DNA from: Desulforhopalus sp.
Lineage (GTDB): Bacteria > Desulfobacterota > Desulfobulbia > Desulfobulbales > Desulfocapsaceae
Reading direction: 5' to 3'
Length of the DNA stretch: 64,000 nt
Assembly (NCBI GenBank): GCA_030247675.1
Contig: JAOTRX010000010.1
Coordinates: 1-64,000, forward strand
In this document: positions 17,287-24,443 of the stretch, one piece after another
Layout of the letters: the number at the start of each line of letters is the position of its first letter
Numbering within the stretch: the stretch's first letter is position 1
Translations under genes and position numbers: made by a program
Notes under the pieces: generated by a model
What the model saw: only the letters and a program-made list of their open reading frames with translations
What the model was told of the DNA's origin: nothing
Database searches by the model: none

Positions 17287-18443
17287 GAATACTGTTTATA
17301 TTTTGTTTCTTCGTTGTCTTTTTTCGTTTGCTGCTGGTCAAAGGTTGCCATAGCCTTCTTGACCGATTCGTCATTAACATGGCTGTAACGCTCGGTCATT
17401 TGTAGTGTTTTGTGACCAAGGATTTTTGCAATTACAGGTAATGTTATCCCCTGATTCACAAGCCAAGATGCAGCCGTATGTCGAAGAGTATGGAAAACAA
17501 CTTTCAGACGCCTGTCATCGATACCGTCATTCAATCCAAGCTCATCCACTGACCTGTGGAATGAATGGGACGCATCAGACTGTATACCTCCAACTCGAGA
17601 AGGAAAAACCAGCTTATCAGGTTTTTCTTTTTCCAATCCTTCGAACATTTCAAAAATAGCATCTGTCATAAACACCATTCTGTTTTCTGAGTTCTTCGGG
17701 TCCATCACCTTTATCGTCCTGGACTTGATGTCGATGTGCTGCCACCTCAGAGAAGCGATTTCTCCAAATCTCATACCAGTATTGAGGGAAACAAGAGCCA
17801 TGCGGTAAGTCTGTTCTGAATGTCGTCGGAGTGTTTCTAGCAGAGTACCTGCTTCTTCTACGCTGAGATATCGATTCCGTTTATTATCAATCTTCTTTAC
17901 AACTTTGGGAAGATCAATACTGAATGACAATGGCTTGCAGAGATCGCGGCGAACACCATAATTGATAGTTCGTTTCAGGAGGGTAATAGCTGTGGATACA
18001 GTATGCGGGGCAAGTCTTTTTAGAAGTCTCCTGACAACTCGGTCTATATCCAACTGAATCAGCTCATGCGGTTCTTTCTCGCCAAAACCATTCTGCAGAT
18101 ACAAACGAAATCTGCCATCATCTGCTTTTTCCGGATTCGCGAGCATCTTGCGATACTCTGAATACAACCAGGCGATGTTATGCTTATTGGCAAGCTGTAC
18201 CGCTTCATCTCGCTTCCCTTGGTTGCTCAACTGCTTGCCCTCAACACGTTGCGCGCGGAGTCCGGCAGCACGTGCAGGGGTCATATCATCGGCATACTGC
18301 CTACCGGCTTTCTCTTCGGTGAGCTTGCCGTCATGTCTGTAGCGGATATAATAAATTTTCTCGGTGCCGGTCCTGCCCACTGCTTTTCCTTCGATGAAAA
18401 AAACTCCTGGATAATTTGTTTTAAATCGTTCTTTAGTTGCCAT
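17283..18443 (-). CDS. int: Tyrosine recombinase / integrase
   Basis: 386 residues, the usual size for an island integrase. It has an N-terminal arm-binding domain (YYIRYRHDGK), a SAM-like core-binding domain (about 80-180), and a catalytic domain: NTGMRFGEIASLRW (Arg I, about 220), HTLRHTAASWL (His-x-x-Arg, about 320), GHKTLQMTERYSH with the nucleophilic Tyr (about 350). It sits about 160 bases from the tRNA-Thr 3' fragment, so that is its probable attachment site. The 12-base and 19-base repeats in between could be arm sites. Confidence 0.92.
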   Translation of the reverse strand: MATKERFKTNYPGVFFIEGKAVGRTGTEKIYYIRYRHDGKLTEEKAGRQYADDMTPARAAGLRAQRVEGKQLSNQGKRDEAVQLANKHNIAWLYSEYRKMLANPEKADDGRFRLYLQNGFGEKEPHELIQLDIDRVVRRLLKRLAPHTVSTAITLLKRTINYGVRRDLCKPLSFSIDLPKVVKKIDNKRNRYLSVEEAGTLLETLRRHSEQTYRMALVSLNTGMRFGEIASLRWQHIDIKSRTIKVMDPKNSENRMVFMTDAIFEMFEGLEKEKPDKLVFPSRVGGIQSDASHSFHRSVDELGLNDGIDDRRLKVVFHTLRHTAASWLVNQGITLPVIAKILGHKTLQMTERYSHVNDESVKKAMATFDQQQTKKDNEETKYKQYS

Positions 18444-18464
18444 GTTTCCACCTAAGCTGAAAAT

Positions 18465-18488
18465 CTATTCCCCACACTATTCCCCACA
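18465..18488. repeat. Perfect 12-base tandem repeat
   Basis: CTATTCCCCACA occurs twice head to tail, 22 bases before the integrase start on the minus strand. It is a likely regulator or integrase/excisionase binding site. Confidence 0.6.
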
Positions 18489-18513
18489 CATTGGGACAAT
18501 ATAGGGGTATTTC

Positions 18514-18595
18514 CCGGTAAGTCAAGGTAAAAGATATGCTCTGTAAGTAAATGAATATATGACATTAAACAACAATCCGGTAAGAACAGGTAAAA
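18514..18595. repeat. Spaced 19-base direct repeats
   Basis: CCGGTAAG-TCA-AGGTAAAA at 18514-18532 and CCGGTAAG-AAC-AGGTAAAA at 18577-18595 differ only in the three central bases. Position between int and the tRNA fragment suggests arm-type integrase sites. Confidence 0.6.
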
Positions 18596-18604
18596 ACTAA
18601 ATAA

Positions 18605-18653
18605 CGCTCTCGTAAAGCGCAGGCCACCAGTTCGATTCTGGTTGCTGGCTCCA
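18605..18653 (+). tRNA. 3' fragment of tRNA-Thr(CGT), attR-like junction
   Basis: The sequence has the anticodon loop CTCGTAA with stem CGCT/AGCG, T-arm ACCAG-TTCGATT-CTGGT, acceptor TGCTGGC and TCCA. No D-arm or 5' acceptor half lies upstream, and the outermost anticodon-stem pair is lost. It is the duplicated 3' end left by integration at a tRNA-Thr gene. The intact copy should be at the other end of the island, outside the window to the left. The terminator downstream belongs to the original locus. Confidence 0.8.
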
Positions 18654-18662
18654 GCATATTTC

Positions 18663-18698
18663 AGGACCTGCAGATATTGTCTGCAGGTCCTTTTTTTT
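18663..18698 (+). terminator. Rho-independent terminator of the tRNA-Thr locus
   Basis: GGACCTGCAGA, loop TATTG, perfect complement, then eight T. It lies ten bases past the tRNA CCA end. Confidence 0.9.
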
Positions 18699-19023
18699 GG
18701 GGTGGAGTAGTGATTTTATGGTGTCATTAGGGGGAGGATAACCATGCTTTTGTGTAATTATAGTGGATCCAAATTTTCAGACGGTAGTTTAAGCTGTACA
18801 CCATCTTAACGAACAAGAAGCATTGAGCGAAGAGATGAAAGGCCATTTCCTATTGAGCATCAATATACCGTGCCGCCATTGGTTGGCTGGCCACGCTTTT
18901 CCCTTTTGATTTGAAATCGCAATAACTCCCCAAAGTAGGGAAATTCTTTCCGCTTGAAAACATTGCCCGCATGCAGTAGAAATGGGGGCCTGAAGTAATT
19001 CAAATCAAGTGGATGTGTAGACA
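18699..19023. other. Intergenic, nothing recognised
   Basis: About 325 bases between the tRNA terminator and the cyclase gene. It must hold the cyclase promoter, but no clear -35/-10 or sigma-54 site was found. Confidence 0.4.
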
Positions 19024-20172
19024 ATGACTATTGCAAGTTGTAACGTTCCAAGAACCGAATTTCCCGACCATCTGGGCAAACGAAAAGGTATTCTTGCAAA
19101 TCTCTTGAAAAAAGGCATTTCTACTCATTCTCACCTTAGAGACAATAGCTTCGGACTGCCGATGCTGCTGTTGGCCTTTGTCTTGGTTGGCCTTACCCTT
19201 TGTTTCCTGCAGTTTTCCGGTGTGTTTTTTAAATTTGACGCGCTGTTATTGTCTCTCAATCCTGGGACACGCTACACCACTTTGCCGACGGGGCTGATGG
19301 TCCTGATTGTCATGTTTCACACCCTTTTACCCGGCATTCTCATTTTGGAAGAAGGCCTTACGAAGGGTTTTATCTACACGATGGTAATCTGGTTTTTCTA
19401 CGCCGTTCTCATCCATTCGTATAGCTCCAGTCTGTCATTTTATATCCCGCTTGCTGCTCCGCTTATTGGCTGTGTTCTGTCGTCACTGCGAGTTATTGGC
19501 TGGGAGCACTTCTTTCTGAAAAAAGAACAAGAGGGATTGCGGAAAACTTTCAGCTCTTTCGTTGAGCCCCAAATAGCCGATATTCTGCTGAATAATCCAG
19601 ATATCATCAACCAAGACGGGGTGCGAACAACAGTCACTATCATGTTCGCTGACCTTCGGGGGTTTACTCGATTATGCGAGATTATTGATCCGGAACAAGT
19701 CATCGCAATGTTGCGGGATTGTTTTGGCAAATTTATTTCCATCGTCAGGATGAACGGCGGGACTGTCGATAAACTTATCGGCGACTCAATGATGGTTGTC
19801 TGGGGTAATCCGGTAGCACTTGAAAATCATGCGGAAAAAGCGGTCGAATCGGCGATCGAGATGCAGGCGATGATGCAGGTGTTGAAAAAGAAATGGGCGC
19901 AGAAGATCGGTGTCGAGATAATGATGGGTATTGGTATCAATACCGATGAGGTGGTAGCTGGAACCATCGGGTCTACAGAGTTCTGTGACTATACCGTTCT
20001 CGGCAGTGGTGTTAATCTGGCATCGAGTCTTGAATCGGTGTGCCCAGGGGATATGATTTACATATCCGAAGAAACCTTCTCCCGCCTCGGCGGCATGTTT
20101 GAATGCCGGAGGATCGAAAATCTCACCATAAAAAACGGTGTCTCCGTTTCTGCATATCAGGTAATCACCTGA
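19024..20172 (+). CDS. Membrane-bound class III nucleotide cyclase-like protein
   Basis: 382 residues. Four hydrophobic segments lie between about residues 48 and 160, followed by a short linker and a class III cyclase domain (about 190-350). The first metal aspartate is in MFADLRGFT, the lysine and second aspartate in DKLIGDSMM. The usual GDTVNLAARLE block reads GSGVNLASSLE: the transition-state Asn remains, but the Arg four residues later is Ser, and the GD aspartate is also Ser. Activity may therefore be low or altered. If active it would make cAMP at the inner membrane. It converges with the next gene. Confidence 0.85.
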   Translation: MTIASCNVPRTEFPDHLGKRKGILANLLKKGISTHSHLRDNSFGLPMLLLAFVLVGLTLCFLQFSGVFFKFDALLLSLNPGTRYTTLPTGLMVLIVMFHTLLPGILILEEGLTKGFIYTMVIWFFYAVLIHSYSSSLSFYIPLAAPLIGCVLSSLRVIGWEHFFLKKEQEGLRKTFSSFVEPQIADILLNNPDIINQDGVRTTVTIMFADLRGFTRLCEIIDPEQVIAMLRDCFGKFISIVRMNGGTVDKLIGDSMMVVWGNPVALENHAEKAVESAIEMQAMMQVLKKKWAQKIGVEIMMGIGINTDEVVAGTIGSTEFCDYTVLGSGVNLASSLESVCPGDMIYISEETFSRLGGMFECRRIENLTIKNGVSVSAYQVIT

Positions 20173-20191
20173 TATATATATTATTCTGTAG

Positions 20192-20782
20192 TTATCTGCA
20201 GAGATTTCTCCCAGATATAATTCTGCTTTCGGTCACGACCAGATCAAGAATCTGGTCGTGGGCACTCAGTGGTGCTCTTTCAACTATTTGCAGGTCAAAG
20301 GCGAGTCCGATGCGCGTGGCCTTTGGAATTGCAGCAAGTAGACGGTCATAGTAACCGCCACCATAGCCAAAACGACCACCTCGTTCATCAAATACCGAGC
20401 CCGGTAAAATAATCGTCTCGATGGCTTCCGGGGCAATTCGGTTAGTGTGACAGAGTTCTTCCTTTGGTTCGGGGATGTTGCAATAACCCGGCTGAAGGTC
20501 TGCTGCTGGGTTGGTTATTCGGATGACATCGAGTCTTCTTTCTTGCACCCGTGTAATCGGTACCGTAATCATCTTGCCCATCTCGAGGAGCTTGTTGATA
20601 AGGTCTAGTGTCCTGACTTCACTGCGAAAACTGACATAAATGAAAATTGACTGACTGCTTCGTATGTGGTCGAGTGTGAGAAGGCTTTGCTGAATTGCCA
20701 ATGATCTCTTGGTGATTTCTGTATCGGAAAGTCCGTTGCGGGTGGTCAATATGGTTTTTCTGAGTATGGCGGCATTGGTCAT
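20192..20782 (-). CDS. 5-formyltetrahydrofolate cyclo-ligase
   Basis: 196 residues, normal for the family. It converts 5-formyl-THF and ATP to 5,10-methenyl-THF. Landmarks: RKTILTTRNGLS at the N-terminus, IFIYVSFRSEVRT (about 45-57), ITVPI, and the conserved phosphate-binding block ILPGSVFDERGGRFGYGGGYYDRLL (two blocks, about 125-149), then GLAFDLQIV. The product feeds the same folate pool used by FolD and MetF encoded further right, so a role in folate salvage for the C1 pathway is reasonable. Confidence 0.92.
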   Translation of the reverse strand: MTNAAILRKTILTTRNGLSDTEITKRSLAIQQSLLTLDHIRSSQSIFIYVSFRSEVRTLDLINKLLEMGKMITVPITRVQERRLDVIRITNPAADLQPGYCNIPEPKEELCHTNRIAPEAIETIILPGSVFDERGGRFGYGGGYYDRLLAAIPKATRIGLAFDLQIVERAPLSAHDQILDLVVTESRIISGRNLCR

Positions 20783-20802
20783 GTGTATTTCTCCGTTTGT
20801 GT

Positions 20803-22071
20803 TTATAACCGTTGAATTATATAAAGAAAAGTCGGGAATCTACTGAGAAGCTTCAAGCGGTGAAACTCAAAGAGCCGCGCCCGGGACGGCTGATTGAAGG
20901 TAATTGGTGAGAAATAAATCGCGCCTTTTGGGTGCATGTGCGTCTGGGTTTCCCTGATCAATTCGAGAATCGCCGGATAATGATTGGCTGGAAGATTTTC
21001 ATCCATGATGAAATTAGCGGTTATCTCAATATTTTTATAGCGATTGTTGATCTCCTGAATGCGGCGAAATGCCTCTCGAACTAATTGAGCGGAAATAGGT
21101 TTGCCGAGTCTGTCGAGGGTGGCCTGATCGGCGGATTCGAGACCGATATTGATATAAAACATACCAGGCAGTCCATGCAAATCGGTAAAGAGACGCTCTG
21201 GTGATTCGAGCAGTGAGGATACGGAACCAAAAAGAAAGGTATTGTGTAATTCAATATAGGAATCAATAAAGCCGAATTGCCGAAAGGCCTCCTCAATGCT
21301 GTAGCAGATACGATCAGTGCCCGCTTGCAAGGCGTCGTGTTCTCCGAGGAAAAGCGCATTGAAGTTAGGTAGATCTGCAGCATAAAGATTTTTCAGGTCG
21401 GCAACTTGCTGTTTAATTGCGTCGGTTGTTTTAACAGTGAAAGGTTTCGCGGTTTTCACTTTACAAAACGAGCATTTATAAAGACAGCCATCGGCGATGG
21501 TCAGGGGGATGAGGTTGTAGTCGACATGGCGGGCATCTGGAGGGAGGACGGAGATGCGTCCACCGACGATTGTTCGAAACCGTTCGGCCTTTGCCTCCAG
21601 CCGCTCAGGGGTATTGGCCAAGGCCTGCGTTAGAAAGCGCTGGATCGTCTCTGGTGGATGTTTTATATCTTCAGTCAGTTGGCTGAGTATCTGGTGCCAT
21701 GAATCTGCTAAAGAATTAATTTCCCTGTGGGTAAATGGATGTCCACCTAAAAGGTTGTTCGTTGGGTAGGTGAAGTTTGGTAGGTAATACTCCCCAATGG
21801 CTTCAAAAACTCCGGTATAACCTCCAGTAGAGTAATAAATCCAGTCATTTCCATTGGTTCTTTTTAGCCATTCATGTGGATGGTCCCAACCCTTGCCTTT
21901 TCTTTGGGCCCGGATTATTTCACCGTTGAGGTTGAAATGAAGCACAAAGCTTTTCGAGACGATTTCCGTGAAAATGCCGCAGTGTGTCGGATAACTCAGT
22001 TTTGTATAACGGGTACTTCCTTTTTTCTCGAGGGTTATTCGATAGGGGCTGGCAAGTAGAGGGCTGTTCAT
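20803..22071 (-). CDS. Radical SAM protein
   Basis: 422 residues. The cluster motif CLYKCSFC (C-x3-C-x2-C) is at about residue 199, followed by a TIM-barrel with FNALFLGEHDAL, MFYINIGLESADQ (about 305) and ANFIMDENLPANHY (about 355), all usual for B12-free radical SAM enzymes. The first 190 residues form a separate domain of unknown kind. The last residues (FHRLKLLSRF) are not a cluster-binding tail. It ends 20 bases before the cyclo-ligase start and probably shares its transcript. Substrate unknown. Confidence 0.8.
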   Translation of the reverse strand: MNSPLLASPYRITLEKKGSTRYTKLSYPTHCGIFTEIVSKSFVLHFNLNGEIIRAQRKGKGWDHPHEWLKRTNGNDWIYYSTGGYTGVFEAIGEYYLPNFTYPTNNLLGGHPFTHREINSLADSWHQILSQLTEDIKHPPETIQRFLTQALANTPERLEAKAERFRTIVGGRISVLPPDARHVDYNLIPLTIADGCLYKCSFCKVKTAKPFTVKTTDAIKQQVADLKNLYAADLPNFNALFLGEHDALQAGTDRICYSIEEAFRQFGFIDSYIELHNTFLFGSVSSLLESPERLFTDLHGLPGMFYINIGLESADQATLDRLGKPISAQLVREAFRRIQEINNRYKNIEITANFIMDENLPANHYPAILELIRETQTHMHPKGAIYFSPITFNQPSRARLFEFHRLKLLSRFPTFLYIIQRL

Positions 22072-22309
22072 CGGGATATGGACTATGGTTGAAGGGAGCT
22101 CAAAGGCTGCTCCAGCGCCAGGCCTGGGAAAACAGAGTCGAGGGATTGGATTTGGATTACTTACAGGATAGTCCCAGGTTTGTCAAATTGCTCCAAAATA
22201 TGGCAGAAATTAATAAATTATTTTCTGATTATTCTGGAACTATGGTAACATGGCGAGCGCTGGGTGGATTTTGCTCATCCGGTGCTGATGCAACACTTTT
22301 TTGACGTCT

Positions 22310-22654
22310 TTTAAATGAGGAACAAGGGTCGTTTCCTCGTAACAGGGAGACAGTCGGGTTGTTATAAAAAGACGTCTTCGTAAATCTTCATTGTTTCTTG
22401 CAGCAAAGGTAATCCCGGATTATGTATGAGGAGTAAATCGCCGGGAAAATGTGTGCCGAGATGCTTCTCCGGTCCGGGCGTTTCAAGAGCGCAGGGTAAT
22501 CATGATAGCAGCGGAGTGGTAAGGTATGTAACTGTCGGGTGGTGACAGTGCAGGGTCCTGTACCACCCCGCCGATTCGGTTGAACGACAAGGTGTTTGAC
22601 ACAATGATGTCAGACTAAATCGTTACTAATCTCAGTGAATACAAAGGATAAACA
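22310..22654 (+). promoter_or_regulatory. Long structured leader of the formate dehydrogenase operon
   Basis: About 345 non-coding, GC-rich bases precede fdhB. A clear hairpin is GGGTGGT (22537-22543) with ACCACCC (22562-22568), extended inward by ACAG/CTGT. A CCGAG...TCTCCGG...CCGGGCG block lies at about 22460-22480. Size and position upstream of a molybdo- or tungsto-enzyme operon would suit a Moco/Tuco riboswitch or other leader control, but I could not match the conserved core. Confidence 0.35.
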
Positions 22655-24436
22655 ATGGTCAGCGAAATAGTGGTCAATGTGTGCATGGGTACCGGTGGCA
22701 TCGCTGCCGGCGGTGACTTGGTGATGGCCGCCTTTATCAAAGAATTCGCGGCAGCTGGTATCGAAAACGCCACCGTCAAGGAAAAATGTCGGCTTCATAA
22801 AGTCGGCTGCCGGGGTTTCTGTGCCCGGGATGTTTTGGTTGATATTGCTGTGGACGGCGTTGTTTCCACATATCAATATATCCAGCAAGATATGGTCCCG
22901 AGATTGATAAAGGAGCATGTTATCGGGGCAAGGCCGATAAAGGAATGGCTGGTCGGCGATGATTATCACACCTTCCACGATAACCAGACAAAACGGGTTC
23001 TTGCCGATCTTGGCAAAATCGATCCGGAATCGATTGACGAATATCTCGCTGTTGGCGGGTATAAAGCTGCTGAAAAAACCCTCACCACCATGAGACCGGA
23101 GGAAGTCATTCAAGTGGTCAAGGATTCCGGTTTGCGCGGCAGGGGCGGCGGTGGTTTCCCAACCGGCTTAAAATGGAGTTTCTGCGCTGCCAATCAAGCT
23201 GATCAACGCTATATCATCTGTAATGCCGACGAGGGCGATCCAGGGGCATTCATGGACCGTTCCGTTATTGAGGGCAATCCCCACGCAGTTATTGAAGGAA
23301 TGATTATCGGCGCCTATGCAATCGGTGCCTCCATTGGCTATGTCTATATTCGTGCCGAATATCCTTTGGCGGTCGATCGCCTGCGTCTTGCCTTAAAACA
23401 TGCGGAGGAGCGTGGATATCTCGGCGAAAAGCTTTTCGGCAGCAACTTTAATCTGAAGATAAAGGTCAAATTGGGGGCAGGTGCCTTCGTCTGCGGTGAG
23501 GAAACGGCCTTGATCGCCTCTATTGAAGGTGAGAGGGGTATGCCCAGGGCCAAGCCACCGTTCCCTGCCAATAAAGGCCTATGGGGGAAACCGACGATCA
23601 TCAATAACGTCGAGACCTTTGCCAATGTTCCGCAGATTATCAACAAGGGTGCGGAATGGTACGCCTCGGTTGGCTCCGGAAAGAGCAAAGGAACGAAGGT
23701 TATTGCCCTGACCGGTAAGATTAGGAATACCGGACTTATCGAAATTCCCATGGGTATGCCGCTCAACGATATCATCTTCAAGATCGGCGGCGGAATCGAG
23801 GGGGATCGTTTGTTCAAGGCAGTGCAGACCGGTGGACCATCCGGCGGCTGTATCCCCCAACAGTACATTGACCTGCCTGTCGATTATGAAGGGCTCGCCT
23901 CGGTTGGCTCGATGATGGGCTCCGGTGGTATGGTAGTCCTTGACGAAACCGACTGTATGGTCAACATCTCTAAGTTCTTCCTTGAATTTACCCAGGCCGA
24001 ATCATGCGGCAAATGTGTTCCCTGTCGGATCGGCACCAAGCGTTTGCTTGAGATTCTTACCCGGATAACCGAAGGCAATGGTAAGGAAGGGGATATTGAG
24101 CTCCTCCAGACACTTGCCGAAGATGTACGCGATTCGAGTCTCTGTGGTCTCGGCATGTCGGCGCCAAACCCGGTTCTCAGCACCATTCGTTATTTCCGCC
24201 ATGAATATGAAGCGCATATCAAGCACAAGAAATGTCCGGCGAAGGTGTGCAATAAGCTGTTGACCTTCTTTATCCGGGCCGATATGTGTGTCGGCTGTGG
24301 CATGTGCGCCAGGGCTTGCGCGGTTGGTGCCATTACCGGAGAGAAAAAGCAAGCCCATAAGATAGATCATTCCCTGTGTGTTCAGTGTGGATCCTGTTTC
24401 GATGCCTGTAAATTCAGCGCGGTATTAAAGGAGTAA
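22655..24436 (+). CDS. fdhB: Formate dehydrogenase beta subunit, NuoF-like NAD(P)-binding
   Basis: 593 residues in HydB/HylB order. The N-terminal thioredoxin-like [2Fe-2S] domain has CMGTGG where CxGTxC is usual (second Cys replaced by Gly), and later CRLHKVGCRGFC. The NuoF-type flavin domain has GRGGGGFPTGLKW (NADH site, about 163), GAGAFVCGEETAL (FMN, about 275) and ESCGKCVPCRIG (4Fe-4S, about 450). The C-terminus is a 2[4Fe-4S] ferredoxin (CVGCGMCARAC, CVQCGSCFDAC). It should pass electrons between FdhA and NAD(P) and possibly ferredoxin. No NuoE-like subunit is adjacent. The start follows AGGATAAACA; fdhA begins seven bases after the stop. Confidence 0.9.
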   Translation: MVSEIVVNVCMGTGGIAAGGDLVMAAFIKEFAAAGIENATVKEKCRLHKVGCRGFCARDVLVDIAVDGVVSTYQYIQQDMVPRLIKEHVIGARPIKEWLVGDDYHTFHDNQTKRVLADLGKIDPESIDEYLAVGGYKAAEKTLTTMRPEEVIQVVKDSGLRGRGGGGFPTGLKWSFCAANQADQRYIICNADEGDPGAFMDRSVIEGNPHAVIEGMIIGAYAIGASIGYVYIRAEYPLAVDRLRLALKHAEERGYLGEKLFGSNFNLKIKVKLGAGAFVCGEETALIASIEGERGMPRAKPPFPANKGLWGKPTIINNVETFANVPQIINKGAEWYASVGSGKSKGTKVIALTGKIRNTGLIEIPMGMPLNDIIFKIGGGIEGDRLFKAVQTGGPSGGCIPQQYIDLPVDYEGLASVGSMMGSGGMVVLDETDCMVNISKFFLEFTQAESCGKCVPCRIGTKRLLEILTRITEGNGKEGDIELLQTLAEDVRDSSLCGLGMSAPNPVLSTIRYFRHEYEAHIKHKKCPAKVCNKLLTFFIRADMCVGCGMCARACAVGAITGEKKQAHKIDHSLCVQCGSCFDACKFSAVLKE

Positions 24437-24443
24437 CGCAGCC

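Noticed and set aside
17405..17659. Plus-strand ORF of 84 codons inside int
   Set aside because: Antisense shadow of the integrase gene.
18605..18653. Complete tRNA-Thr gene
   Set aside because: Only the anticodon arm to CCA is present; no acceptor 5' strand or D-arm lies upstream.
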